Assembly (NCBI GenBank): GCA_030734395.1
Contig: JAUZTG010000004.1
Span: 62,001-126,000, forward strand
DNA from: Sarocladium kiliense
Lineage: Eukaryota; Ascomycota; Sordariomycetes; Hypocreales; Sarocladiaceae
DNA length: 64,000 bases
Direction: 5' to 3'
Positions 11,756 to 24,236 of this stretch are shown here, in pieces; positions within the stretch are counted from its first letter, which is position 1; each line of letters opens with the position of its first letter. The notes under the pieces are model-generated. The model was given only the letters and a program-made list of their open reading frames with translations. It ran no database searches and was not told the DNA's origin. Position numbers and translations under genes: made by a program.

Positions 11756-13170
11756 ATGGATGCCCAAAGGGCTCCGGCCGAGGAAGATGGACCTTCTCCG
11801 CCACCAACCGATGCGCCGTCGCCGCCAGCCCGGCGGCGAACCTCCATGGACGAAGACTTCTTCTATCGTCGGATCATGACATCAGCACCAGCACCTCGAC
11901 CATCACGACCGCCGCCCTACCAGCAGAAGCAGCCAACGCCTGCGACAGGAATAAGTGGCAGTGGCGGGCCCAGCTGGATGGGCGGCGGTGGTGCCATTCG
12001 ACGTCACGAGAGCGCAGTCATCGACGACGAAGCCATAATCGACAACCTCCCTCGGTACTCACCGTCCGTTGCAATCGAAGGGGTCTTCACAAAGAAACAT
12101 GAGATCGAGAACACCATCAAGCGAGCCGAAGACAGACATTGGCATACCCGTTTCGTGACACTGAACGGAACAGCCTTGAATATCTACAATGCCAAGAAGG
12201 ACTGGGGTTGGGGACGAACAAGAGACGGACCGAGCATTAGCCCCGACAATCCACCTTGGATCAGGAAGGGGAAACTCGAGAAGAGCTACAGCCTTCTGCA
12301 CGCGGATGCTGGGATTGCCGCCGACTACAAGAAGTACGTCCTCCAACAATGATAGGAATGAGCGTTTGGAACTGACAAATGGGCAGGCGACGATATGTCA
12401 TTCGAGTTCGCGCTGAGGAAGATCAATTCTTGCTGTGCTGTATCGAGCTGGAAACTTTTGTGAAGTGGTTGGAATGTCTCTTCGCAGCTATTGATGTGGC
12501 GGCCCCGATCGACGACCGCGATTTTCCCCGAGACATGTCAATTCCCCGAATGCAACGCATCCGATGGTTCCGAGGCCAGTCACCCGTACGAATCTCCCCT
12601 GAGAATGAAACGAGAGAGATCGGTCCTCGCCAAGATGAAGGCGATGGCGAAGCTGAGGCACCGTCAATACCAATGCCCACGGCTCCGCCGCCAAGAAGAC
12701 GGCGCTCCTCGACACCAGATCCTCTTCCGTCTCCAGACTTATTGAACGAAGCGAGGGAAGTTGCGTCTTTGTCAAGGGAGGAACCACAATCCGAACCTGA
12801 GCTGGAGCCTGAACTCCACCACGAGCCGGGCAATGATCCAGGTTCAATACCGCACGTTCCGCCCCGAATTGACCCTCCACACCGTCTGAGCACCTCTTCC
12901 TACCCGAATCCTGCTATCAACCCTCACTCGGGCAAGTGGTTCCCTGAGCATAACTGGTCGAGCGCCCACGATCTTTTATACGCCAAGCTATGCTACAGCA
13001 ACTTGCTGTTCCGCAGTCCGCGCAAGTCGAATTACATTATCAGTAAAGGGAAGCAGTGGTATGTCGACTGGGGCACGGGACGCATGGTGCGTGTGTTGCC
13101 ACCGACATACGGCGAAATTGATTATTTCGGGGCTTGGCAGGTCGTTCACACAGAGAACAGGCGAATTTGA
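11756..13170 (+). CDS. Pleckstrin-homology (PH) domain protein
   Basis: The model is join(11756..12333, 12387..13170), 453 aa. An in-frame stop at 11738-11740 supports the ATG at 11756. The PH domain spans about residues 103-235: VAIEGVFTKKHEIENTIKRAEDR-HWHTRFVTLNGTALNIYNAKK, then after the intron RRYVIRVRAEEDQFLLCCIELETFVKWLECLFAAIDVA, with the C-terminal helix carrying the usual conserved Trp. The intron (AAGAA|GTACGTC...GGGCAG|G) lies inside the domain. Proline-rich, probably disordered segments flank it (PAPRPSRPPPYQQ; PTAPPPRRRRSSTPDPLPSPD), followed by a conserved-looking C-terminus (WSSAHDLLYAKLCYSNLLFRSPRKSNYI). PH domains bind phosphoinositides or proteins at membranes; ligand and process are unknown. 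Confidence 0.87.
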
Positions 13171-14294
13171 ACGCCAAGCCCCGGATCTACAATATCTGCC
13201 AAGCCTCGGTCTGGGCAATTTATACATCCAAGTCTTCTCGGACGTCTCACAGCATATATCACGATACTCACGATCTCATGTTTTTTTACATCATTTATTT
13301 TTTACATATTGCAATACCCACAGCGGGTGCCGGTACGGGCGAACACCATTTGAGGGCGGCTTCACATATCACATTGCATTTGGGGAGCATCAGGGAAAGG
13401 ATGGGTGCAAGTGGCTCATGGAAGCCCTACGCACGGTTAGAAGAGCCGAGGGCATGTTGCGTTTAGAAGGGCGAAAACTTCGTCTGGCGCGGCGAAGATG
13501 GGGTTGGATCATCTCACACATACGGCGTCTTTCCAACACAAATACTTTCTCCTGAATCATTGTACCTTCTCTTTTTTACCCTCCGACTTGCATGAAGGGG
13601 TTTGGAATGAGCCTGAGGATTGGATACGAAGTGTACGGGAAACATGTACATACTGCAGGTGGGGGGCTGGGCTGGGCCCGTACAAATCAAAGTTCGAAAC
13701 ATTCAGATGCATATCCCATCTACCGTGACTCCGCCAACTGCGTGCCGAGTCTTCCGTCCGGGTACATACCCCGACCACTAGGTCGGAGAAACGCGACGTA
13801 TGGGTGAGTCAGGCCGAAACATCCCTCTAGCGGGACTTATGATGAAGGATAAACGTCTTTCCTGCATCATATCCCCCTGGCAGGAAGCTTAAGCTCTGGC
13901 GGTCAGCTTACCGGACGTAACGACTGCTTTGTGTGATATAGGATCTCCACTGGTGATGATGTTCTACGCGACCCGTACGTGCACGACCTGGGAGCATCCT
14001 TGTCAGATGGTCAGCGGTGGGTTATTGCGTGAAGGGTGCAGGTAATTGGTGTATTCCTCCGTCTTACGGGATGTGGTGGAGTATTCACAATGGTGCTTCC
14101 TAATCAGCGGGTATAACGTGAAGTCATCTCGTTTGAGCCGGCATCAATATCATTGTTGTGCCTGTAGTCTAAGTCAGAGCCTCCTTAGCTGACATCATGC
14201 GTGACATTCGCTGCCATACCCCCCTCCCCCCCCTGAACGCCCCAATCCCAAAAAGTATCCCAAACGCCAACACTCAAACCACTCCTCCTCAACT
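13171..14294. other. Intergenic between convergent PH-domain gene and NNF1
   Basis: The stretch contains the 3' flanks of two convergent genes. No further coding signal or repeat was seen. Confidence 0.6.
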
Positions 14295-15140
14295 TCACCC
14301 CGTCTTTCCCTTCAAAACCCCCTCCCCCTCCCTCGACTCCTTCGCCAATTCCCCCACCACTTCCCCCAATGCCTCATTCGCCTTCCTCACATCCCCCTCC
14401 ACACCCTCTAACCTCTTGAGCAGCTCCTCGATCTCTTTTCTTTGTCTGAGGACTTCCTCGTGCAGAAGGGCGTTTTGGCTTTGTGTTGAGGTGAGGCGCG
14501 CGGAGAGTCGAGCGGAATGGGAGGATAGGTGGGGGTGTAGGTGAGCGGAGAGGATGGTTGAGGGGGGAAGGAGGTGTGGTCTGTGATCAAGGTTAGTGAT
14601 GTTGAATGGTAGGAGAGGATAGGAGGTATATGTACGGTGTGGGATCTGGGCCTGTTGCTGTTGCTCGTCGATTTGACGCTTCTGCGATTAAGCTCTCCAG
14701 CTCATTGAGCTTTGGGACAACCTGCCTCGCCACCATGATACTCTCAAATTCCCTCTTCACCACGCATGTCAGTCTTCCCACCACTTCAGTAGACCCAAGA
14801 AGAAAGCACTCACCTCGCACTTCTCCCCTAACTTCTCCACCATCTGTCCCTGCACCTGCTTCAACACCCCTTCCGAGCTCCCCGCAACCGTAGGATAACA
14901 CCCTTTGAAATTCTCCCACCCAGCCTTCCCCAACGTCCTCTTTAGACTCTGCGCATAGACTTCTTTGAATCGTGATGCGCGCGGTCCAGGTGTTACCGCG
15001 GTGTGTCGTTGTGGGAGGGGAGGAGAGGCTGGTTCTGTTTGCGCATCTGCTTGCTGTTGTGACGATGCTTGCGCTTGTTCGGCTTGGAGTTGGGAGCTGG
15101 GGTCAGCGGAGGGCTCGCGTGGTGGTCGTGAGGCTGCCAT
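14295..15140 (-). CDS. NNF1: Kinetochore MIND/Mis12 complex subunit Nnf1
   Basis: The model is complement(join(14295..14580, 14636..14754, 14814..15140)), 243 aa. After a Gln/Pro-rich N-terminus comes the Nnf1 core: RFKEVYAQSLKRTLGKAGWENFKGCYP, then LKQVQGQMVEKLGEKCE-REFESIMVARQVVPKLNELESLIAEASNRR. The C-terminal exon is a heptad-like coiled coil (ALLHEEVLRQRKEIEELLKRLEGVEGDVRKANEAL). Introns of 59 and 55 bp keep the frame; the second has a CTAAC branch site. The ATG at 15140 was chosen because upstream residues in the frame are low-complexity and the family usually begins this way. Nnf1 pairs with Mis12 in the four-protein MIND complex linking CENP-C to Ndc80. Fast sequence divergence of kinetochore proteins leaves some doubt. 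Confidence 0.8.
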
Positions 15141-15882
15141 TATTGCGATGGGGAGAGGACTTGGACTGTTGCAGTGGGAGCGAGGGGAAGCTTGACTTTC
15201 GGTTGATGGGAGACGCGTCTGGAGGGGGAGTGACGCGACTGGTGATGGAGGGGTCCCCCCACGTGACACCTCTATAACACGAGGGGTGGTCCAACAGCGC
15301 CGCAAGACAGTGATACGGTGTGGACAGAACGGAAATGCAAGATGACACATTCGATTTATTTTATTTTTTGCGGTGCAATAAAGTCAATTGTGCGTCGCGT
15401 CCCGATAGGTACTCGTTCTTGTCTGCAGTCTGTATCCCGGGGCGTCTCCCAAGCAGCCAGGAGGGGCCACTCTCCGTCGGAGTCTGGGCATCAGCGGAAG
15501 ACAATCATTTGAACCAGGCACCAAGGTCTTGGCTTCCGCTGTCAAGAACCAAGTAATCGCGTCAGAGCAACAGGTGAGATGCATACACTGTACTTCTCGC
15601 CTGGATATGCTTGTTATATGTTCAAGAACATATGTGCAATACAGGAGCAGGCCCCCCTCTGCGGTATATACTTTCTCTCATCTTTGATGCAATATGCTGC
15701 ATCAATATGCAGCTCGGTGTATCGATGTCCCACAATCTTCGCTATGTACAGGCCCTTCATACAAAGGAAATATTCCCGGATGCCAGTCCGTCATGTTCCA
15801 AGTCTATAAGGGGTATCAAACCATGAGTTTCCCAACCCGACCAACACCAACCTCTTCCCATATCCAGCATCATACGCCCACC
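15141..15882. other. Intergenic: NNF1 promoter and 3' flank of DUF1640 gene
   Basis: Both neighbours are on the minus strand. The stretch holds the upstream region of NNF1 and the 3' flank of the next gene. Nothing else is supported. Confidence 0.6.
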
Positions 15883-17190
15883 TCAATTCGCCGCCAATAT
15901 CACCGCCGCATCCGCCGGTGACTCGTCCTGTCTCCTCACAATGTCCCTCCTCCTCTCATCCTCTTCCTTCTTTTTCCTCTCTGCTTCCCTCTTCCTCTCC
16001 TGCCCAACATACGTAGCATACCTCAACGTCCCCAACGTCAACACCGCCATGAACAAGATGCCCAACACGCTCCTCCTGATTAAAATCCACCTCACACCTT
16101 CAATCTCCGACTTTGCGTCGCTGCTCAGCATGATGCTGATCTTGTAGCTGATCTGCTGGACGGCTGATTCGACGGACTTTTGCTCCTCACGGACAGCCAT
16201 TTTACGGTCGTTGAACATGCCGCGCACGGTGTCGTTCAGGGTGAGAAGTTCTTGATTGAGTGACTGCGTGAGGATGTCGACTTCGTGTTGGAGGTGGGTG
16301 CGTTGCTGGCGCATTTGTTCGTCTTGGAGACGGCGGTTGTTCTTGATTTCGGTGCTAAGTTCTGAGCATGCTGCTCGGAAGAGATATGTCTCCTGTACCC
16401 CAGTCATGGTCAGCAACTTCATTTCCCTCTCATTTTCCGTCGGTGTTCAAAAAGCAATGGGAACAGGAGGACTTACGTTCTCAACATCACTCTTGCTCAC
16501 CAAACTCTCCTGCGCCACATCCAAGTTTTGCGCCAAGATCGCCCTCACCCCCTTCATCACTTCAATCGCCTGGTCCTGCGAATATCCTCCCTCTCCAAGC
16601 TGCTTCACCAACGAGTACGTGTCGAAATGGTGCACATACGGCGGCGGTGCCATATGAGGATGTTGACGCGGTGGCGCCATGTGCAGTACCGCCTCGAGAG
16701 GCCCTGTCTGCTGTTTCTCTTCCTGCTGCGACTGAGCTGCTGCCTCCTCGGGTGTTTCTGAGTTGCTAGGTTCTTGTGCCTTCGATTGCGTGTCGCTTGT
16801 TTGAGAGACATCCTCTTGTGTAGGTTCTTCAATGGACTTCTCGGCCGCTTCCTCCTTCCCACTCCCCGTCGCGTCCTCAGCCCTCACCTCCTGATCCGTT
16901 GGCGGTATCGCATCCTGTTCAGTACCCGTCGTAGCCAGCGTATGGATCATGCCCTCCTCCTCTCCATCTTGAGGCTCCTCCGCTATCTCCCTGTCCTGCC
17001 TCTGCTTCTCCCAAGTCGACGGCTCAGCACCCTTGCCATATCTCCTCTGAACTTGGCTCTTCCACTGTGTTGTCGCCACGCCTCGTGTCGATGTGGTATT
17101 GTGTGTGAGCTTCGCGGATGTCGTTGCGAGCAGGAGCCGTGCTCGGGAGCAAGCCAGGAGTGGGAGGCGGCGGGTGCACGCTGACGCCAT
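15883..17190 (-). CDS. DUF1640 (CCDC90/Fmp32-type) mitochondrial inner-membrane protein
   Basis: The model is complement(join(15883..16392, 16477..17190)), 407 aa. The N-terminus is Arg/Ser/Thr-rich without acids for about 40 residues (MASACTRRLPLLACSRARLLLATTSAKL), typical of a mitochondrial presequence. A long Glu/Gln/Ser-rich region precedes the DUF1640 core: FDTYSLVKQLGEGGYSQDQAIEVMKGVRAIL, SKSDVEN-ETYLFRAACSELSTEIKNNRR, a coiled coil, and KISIMLSSDAKSEIEGVRW. One membrane helix follows (SVLGILFMAVLTLGTLRYA) and then a charged tail (KREAERKKKEEDERRRD). The family includes yeast Fmp32 and metazoan MCUR1/CCDC90B, linked to cytochrome oxidase assembly, proline metabolism and calcium uptake. 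Which role applies here is not visible. Confidence 0.88.
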
Positions 17191-18517
17191 GGCGTCCGGT
17201 GCCGCTGTAGTTGGTGTGCCGCTTGAGCGTGACGAAGGTGCTGGGTCTGCTCGGTTGTCGTGAGTGTTCGTTTAACGCGGCTGGCTTGAGAAATGTGGCC
17301 GGCTAGAGGAGTGTGAGAGAGCTTGTCTTGCGTGGGGTTCGGTCAAGGGGAGGGAGGGAAGCTGGTAGCTTAGGTTGGTCGGGTTGGGCCGGCTTTCGGC
17401 CCCACACCCGGCGATGCTTACCTTAGGTACCCTGTACCTGCATAGCGTGCGTCAGCGGTACAAGTAGAGTTGATGAAATTCCACCTTTGGGCGTTCATAT
17501 GAAAGACAGTTTGATAGGTAGTGTTGATAGATATATGGAGAAGACATATATAGTGGATAATATTTGAAATTGGCGGGAAACACATGCCTCGCAGTGTGGT
17601 ACCGGGAGTTACTGTAGAATGTCGTTGAAATCACTGCCAAATCCAAGAGTCCTTGTCGAATTGATCGCATTATGATCATCGATGTCGGTCATTGAAACAA
17701 AATGATCCTGTCCTCGAAAATAGAAAAGCAACTGAATTCCGTATTTCGCCTCGTTTCGCCAATTTCTATGGACCGCCAAAGGCAAGTGAGCGCAAACACG
17801 CATCACACCCCCTCGCTTTCTATGGAACCGATTGTTTCGTTTTCTTTCCTCATTGCTTCTCGTGGCAGACATGTCCCCTTTCACTTGTCCCTATGTCAGA
17901 ATACCAAAAGTAGCAAAAACGTCATTCCTCGTATGTGTTGACCTCTGCTTTTGCGCATCCTAACCCTGTGATGAAATGTTGTGCTGCCCTGTGATATCAT
18001 GTTCCCCTCCGTAAAGAATAGAGACGGGTTGCGCAACCGGACTTTGTGTCCAGAAGCAGAAGGCATACAAAACAAGAATGACGGGAATGAGGCAGTGCCG
18101 GCAGGAGCAAAAACCGAACCAATTGACCGAGAGACGGGTTGAAGACAACCCCGCCTCTGGGAACCCTGTTCCAGAGAACATGAGATTGCATATGCAGCCG
18201 TCCGTTTTCCCTCGCGAAATTCAAGGTCCCCGTGTCCGTGTATCGTCGTCATTCTATGGAACCGTGACTCCACGCCTCCTTCCTGTGTGCCGATATTAAG
18301 ATGATGTATAAGTATATCATATGTCCACGAAGAAACGTCGTAAGTCAGACGGAGGAACAATGTGTCCCCCCCCTCCAACAGCGTATTTCCAGGTTGCATC
18401 CAGACAAGCGCTGTTTAATGTAACAATGTGGACTCTTCTCGCACCCAATCCCTCGCCGCTCGCCCATTTGAGCGGCCGCCTTCAGTCCAGCAAGAAACTC
18501 AGGTCAAGGTAAGACTC
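17191..18517. other. Intergenic: promoter of DUF1640 gene and 3' UTR of the Pumilio gene
   Basis: The part next to 17190 is the DUF1640 promoter. The A+T-richer part around 17450-18450 is likely 3' UTR of the Pumilio gene; PUF transcripts often have long UTRs. No gene is supported. Confidence 0.5.
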
Positions 18518-21500
18518 CTAGTCCTCGGTTTCCTGAACCTTTGCCGCCGGTTCCGCAATCTTGCTCCCCGTGGCTCCCTCCTTTCCAGGCAGGCTGCTCA
18601 CGGCGCTGGCATTGGTGCTGCGAGGGCTGCCGCTGGAGCTCCTAGTGCCGTTGATGCTGGAAGTAGAGGTGGCGTCTGTTGCATTCGCGTTGGCATTTGC
18701 TGCACTGTTCTTGCGCGTCACCCCACTGGCCTCAATAACCTTCTCCAATGCCTGAATCTGGCGAGTCGAGCCTGTTTTCTTCAGGAATGGGAACTGATCC
18801 TTGATCTCGTCGATGAATCGTTCCTTCTCGTCGCTCTGAAGTTGGCCAAGCAGCTTCTCTGTAGACTTGTTAGTCACTGAATACTACGCCGAGCAGGGCG
18901 TTCACTTACGGATGACGTAGTTGCCATATTGGTCCCGCATCAGCTGCTGAAGGGGCAGGGTTCCGTCGCTGCCTGCCGTGGTGAGCTGCTCCCGGATTGC
19001 CGACCTCTGCGCCATAGTGCCGTGCTCGATGCACTTCTCGACAACATTGGAGGCGAACTTGTGCTTGGACAAAGTGAGGAAATCGTTCATCACCAGCTCA
19101 ATGATCCGAGCGCTGTCCTCCGGCTTGCCGTTCTGGATGACGTGCTGTGCGACGTAATTGCCGTACTGATCCGTAATCAGGAGATGGGTAGAGGAGTGCA
19201 GCTCATTCATAATCTCTGCCTTGTCCTCCTCATTGCCATGTTCCAGCATCCGTTGGATGACACGGCAGCCGTAGGCATGTGAAGCCAGCGCTGAGACCTG
19301 ACCGCGGACAGCATCCATGATGAAGTCCAGATGCTGACGGGGAACGAGCTCGATGATCTTTTGAATCACATGATTGCCGTTTTGATCGCGAATTACCTTG
19401 AGCACCTCAGACTCAAGCTCCTTGGTCAGCTCGGCTTGCTGCTCGACCAGCACGTGCTCCAGAGCCTGTGATAAATATTAGCAGTGGCAACAAGGACGAC
19501 ATCTTACAGATAAACCTTACCTTCTGCACGACACGGCAAGCATAGACTTGGACAGACAAGTCGACAACTTTGCCCTTCATCTTCTCCGCCAGCAACTTCT
19601 TCTGCACCTGGTTGCCATGCTCAAAGAATTTCTGCACGACATAGTTTCCAAAGACATCCTTCATCAGCTGAATCGCGTTTGGCTCGATTTCGCGGAAGAC
19701 CTGGTCCTTGTCGTCACTATTGGCCGACTCCAGCTTCTGCTGGATGAATCTGGAACCATGCTGATCACCGCTAAACTCAACAACATGGTTGGTAATGTCA
19801 CGGAGCTCGTACTTGCGGTTCGACTTGTTGCTGACCCGGAAGTCGTCAAGAAGAGCGCTTCGCAGTGCCTTGCTAGGATCTTGATCTCTGGACGGACGAA
19901 CTGGGGGCATGTTGCCGTTGGCCAAAGGGAAGCCTCCGTTTATGTGCGGCATGGCATAGTTCGTCATGGCTGCTTGGCGGAAGTTCTGGGAGTAAGGATC
20001 AATGTAGCCCTGCGGGAAAGGCTGAGGCATGTAGTACTGGTTGTTGTAGTAGGGGAGGTTGTAGTTGGACGCGAAAGCCTGAGCATTGTTACGGCGGTCA
20101 AAATCGGCAGCGCGAGGATCACGGGATGAAGGGCGCGAATTGTTCCAGACATCAGGAGTCGGCGCAAAGCCACGGGGGTTCATGCCCGAGTCCAAGCGGT
20201 AACCCGAGGCGGGCGAAGAGCGATCGACAGAAGGGCGCTTCATGGCTGCGAACTGACCGATAAGAGAGCCCATCTGATCTCCACCAAATGGTCCATTTCC
20301 AAAGTCATCTCCTGCATTGGCCCATGCCTGGGACCCTGGGTTCAGCTGGAAAGGCTGAGAGGCAGGATTGAAGCCCGTACCATTGGCGGACGATCCATCC
20401 CTGGTCATGTGCGCACCCAGCTGAGCAGCCATGTTCTCGTCAATCTGCTTGTTCAGGTTGAAAGCGCGCTGGTTCGCATTGTGGTTGGCAGAGAACGATG
20501 ATGACGGGTTATGCATGGCTCTCTGCGAGTGGATGGAGTTCGTTGAGTTGTGGCTGCGGTAGAGGTCTTGAGGAAATGCGGGAGAGCCCTGTGACTGACG
20601 AGAGGGAGGAAGACTCGGATCGCGTGAGGAGATGGGGAACGAAGACATCGAGTCATTGTAGTTGGGCTCTGGAGGACTGCGCTTCTGTGAGGCGAAGGGC
20701 CCGCTGTAGCCATTGGACTCTTCATGAAGCGGCTGAGCACTGCCGAAGTTGGAAGGTTTGGAGCCGACAGCAGCCTGGGAAGGCTCGTAGAAGCCTGTGC
20801 CGTTCGTTCCATCTCTTGTTCGGTTGGGCGAGGTGCTGACAGAGCGTGGCTGGTTGGTCTTGCCGTTCCATCCCCACGATGTCGGCTCGGTATTCGCGTT
20901 CAGGGCACTGGAGCCGGCTGGGGCGTCTCCTTGGTCGCCTGTAGAATGTGAAATGTCAGCAAAGCTGCGCAAAAGGCGGGGGATAGAATTGGAGAAGGTG
21001 GGAGAATGAGGCTCACCGATGTTCTTGGAGGGGTTGTTGCGCTCGCGGTTCTGCGAGGCTTGGGCGTAGGAAGGACCGTTATCCCAGATATTGTGGCCCG
21101 GATAGAGATTGGAGACTGGAAAGCCAGACCCGAGGGACTGTTGGGTCATGTCGCCCGACCCAGTGGGCATGGCGATGTTGGCAAAGCCTCTAGACTGTCG
21201 AGCCTGGTAGTGATGCGAACGAGTGAGCACACGAGATCAAACGAGGTTGGAAGAGGGAAAGGCGGGAGTTAATGAAGGAGACGAGAAGCTGCAGAAAAGT
21301 GAAGCAGAGACAGAATCAGGGAGAGGAGAGGAAGAGAGATGCGCCGCGGTGGGAGAATCACAAGCAGAAGAAAAAAAGTTGCTGACGGCGTGGAGGTTGG
21401 ATGGAAAGTTGAGGAATTCGAAAATAGCAGCACCCCAGCGGATGGCGGTAGTAGAGTAGCGCAGTGTAGCAGGGCAGTGGTAACAGCGGAGCAGGGTACT

Positions 21501-21957
21501 AAGCGCAGGGCTGCTAGCACCTCAGGATCTGGGCTTAGGCTCAACCATGGGGGATAACCATATAGCAGCATCAGAGCCTCGATCAAACGAGATGAGAACA
21601 AGGCCAGCAAGGAGCCGAAGCGCTAGGCCAAACACAAGCTTTGGGGCAGAAGACCTTGAGACACAGGTCGCCAACGGAGCCGAAGCCAGGGGCCCTGGTC
21701 TGACGTCGTAGTCCTGTGTCTGTGCACTGTGTTGCGCCGTCCCTTGGGGCGGGCCTGCCAGACGGGATCGTCTTTTGCCGGCAGCGATGTGACATATCAG
21801 ATGGGCAGTGCAGAGGAGACGGGGTGAGGGTGATACGGGGCAAAGGATTGATGAAGAAATGAACAAGGATGAGGGAGAGACAACGACAAAGGGACGAAGC
21901 AAGAGCCGTGGACGGGAGAGACGATGACGGAAAGAGGAGACTCACTGTAGTCGCCAT
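18518..21957 (-). CDS. Pumilio/PUF-family RNA-binding protein
   Basis: The model is complement(join(18518..18858, 18910..19465, 19521..20938, 21017..21203, 21946..21957)), 837 aa. The C-terminal half carries eight PUF repeats; recognisable repeat cores include [73 protein letters not shown] and YGNYVI-QKLL. The N-terminal half is Ser/Asn/Gln-rich and probably disordered. The ATG at 21957 is inferred: ATGGCGACTACA followed by GTGAGT gives a four-codon exon which, after a 742-bp intron, joins in phase to [13 protein letters not shown]; all five exons together are an exact multiple of three. PUF proteins bind UGUA-containing 3' UTRs and repress or localise mRNAs. The repeat region is certain; the first exon is moderately supported. 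Confidence 0.9.
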
Positions 21958-24158
21958 GGTATGCTGCTGACGGACGGCGAGCTGCGAAGACGCGAGAGAC
22001 ACAGAGAGAGTGAGGAAAAGGGAGATCGAGTTGGAAGAATGGAGGTGTGAGACTGAGGTTGCAGCCTGGTCGACAAAAGAAGCCCAAGAAAGTCGATTCC
22101 TGTGCCGCTTAGGGTCGAGATATGGACTTTTGGTACGAGCTGCTGAGGCTGATAACGATAAACCTGCAGCTAAGGAGAAAGCCTCGAAGCCAAATGGTGC
22201 GAAGAGTGCGGGACGATCGATCTGCCTGGACAACCGAACGATGCTTTTTCCAACTGAACCTTGGAAGCGGGCGCTGAAGCTGACCAACCTGAGTTGTGCA
22301 GCTGAGGTTTCTGTGCGACAGTGCAACGCAGGCAGCGGCGCAGTCTGGTCGTATGTATGCAACCAAGGAATAATGTTTCCAATATTCGGATGCGAACCCG
22401 AGTCCCTCTAGGATCTTGCTGGGAGAGCAACAGTCGGAGGGGGAAACTCGAGAAAACGGGGTTGTTGACGTGATTCGACAAGGGTTTCAAATGTTGGCAG
22501 TGATTCAAGGCGAGTCTTCAATATGACGAAGCGGTCAGCGCCATGTTCCAACAGCGCAAGTAAAACAGCACACGCGATGCAAACACGGATCGATAGGCGA
22601 CAGACTGCCTTGAGCAAAAGACAAGTCCAGTCAGCACACGCACCGCTGCTCCGTCTGGCTCATCATTTGCCGGTAAGGCTGATGAGCCGCCACACACTTT
22701 GACCAGCGTAAATTGCCTTGCCAGCCAGATACAGGGATGATGCCGTGCATCTGTAGATGGGACTTGCAGATGCCACGGCAGACCAAACTCACCGTAGCAT
22801 GCGTGTGCTCTTGCCATTTTCTGCAATGCCATGGTCTTCTTTGACTCACCTTACTAATTGAACTGACGGTTATGGCCTGGACACGATGGAGTTTTTCGAC
22901 TCAGGCTGTATCTGCTTATTGAAACAGTTGCTAGTTCGCGTTGCTCGAGGTCGATGAGTAGGTGAATGTCCGTCTTCTATATGTCGGACTGACGGTCTTC
23001 ATATGCAGCTGATTGGTAGTGTTTGCCGTACAATATGACAGGTTCGACGGTGGAATAAATGTTGGTATGGTAGTAGACAAATGAACAATGAAGGAATGAA
23101 TAAGTAAAGTGACAGGCAGTGTGTTGAATGTTGGTGACAATGCGATGACGAGAGAATGTGACGATGGGAGAGTAGAGTAGCAAGAAACAGCAAAACCACG
23201 ACAGAAAGCGGCCTGGAGATATAGCAGAGGAGTGAGGGGAGAGAAGTAGAAAAAGGGATCGAGGCTGGACAAGGACAAGAAAACCCTCCCGTGGTGAAGA
23301 GGGCGACTCAGATAATAGTGTCCGTTCAGCCGATAGTCTGCTGAAGAGACACCCGCTCACTGCCCCCACCGTATGTTGTCCTGCAGAAAAAGGAGAGTGA
23401 AGCCAATTTCGCAGACGGAATGCTCCAGTTCGAGGGAGGCAAGGGAAAAAGGCGTCCTGGCCCTCTCAGAGGTAGCCTTGCTGTGGCGGATGAGAGAGGA
23501 ATGAGGGCGGCGCGAGACACGGGGCCCGCAATGGTGCATCCCCAGGGGAGGAGTAGACGATCGAGTCGATTATGGAGTCGTAGAAGCTGGATGGATCGCG
23601 CGCTGGAAATCCTGTAGCCTAGGGACGGATGAGGGAGAAAGAAATCATGGGAAAGGGAAGACCGATGGGAGAGGGAAAGAAAAAGGAAGCAGAAGACATG
23701 GAAAGGAAAGAAGGACGACAAGAGGGCATCAATGCGTGAAGCAGGAGACCAGACGAACAAGACATTTCTGCCTCGACGGCTCGGCAGCGGGAACTGTGCA
23801 CCAAGTACCTCTCACAAGACGCGACACGGAAGAGCATTACACTAAAAGTCGGGACGAACTAGCATTTCACTGCTTTGCACATCCGTGCTCCCATTTGCTC
23901 GTCCCCTTGACTTAAAGAGCACAAGCAATGTAGGGAAGCTTCAAGCTTAGGCAGTTGGGCCTGGCCCGTGTAATCGATCCGCCCCCAGTCCTGTTCCCTT
24001 CGCGTGTTGGATGGCCATTCAATGGCGTCGCACCGTCCGCCCAAACTTGCCAGGCTGTAGGAACTAGAGACTCGGACCGCATCTACATCGGCAGATTTAG
24101 TTGCCCATTCACTATCGCTAATTGCCCTCGCACAGTGACATAGTTTGTCGCTCATCTC

Positions 24159-24195
24159 CCTCCCTTTGCTCACCACCGTCGCGAGCAAAGGGAGG
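24159..24195. repeat. 13-bp perfect inverted repeat, 11-nt loop
   Basis: CCTCCCTTTGCTC at 24159-24171 is exactly complementary to GAGCAAAGGGAGG at 24183-24195, separated by ACCACCGTCGC. It lies 23 bp from a second perfect hairpin. Confidence 0.8.
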
Positions 24196-24218
24196 CTACA
24201 TGCCCCATCGTACCCTCA

Positions 24219-24236
24219 AGGGAGCAAAAGCTCCCT
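24219..24236. repeat. 7-bp perfect inverted repeat, AAAA loop
   Basis: AGGGAGC-AAAA-GCTCCCT forms a perfect hairpin. Its arm shares GGGAG/GAGCAAA character with the adjacent larger hairpin, suggesting a common origin. Confidence 0.75.

Noticed and set aside
13061..13555. 164-codon plus-strand frame overlapping the PH-domain gene end
   Set aside because: Its first third is a shadow of the PH-domain gene in another frame and the rest is 3' flank.
21583..22362. 259-codon minus-strand frame
   Set aside because: It covers the inferred first exon and long intron of the PUF gene, has overlapping open frames and no family blocks.
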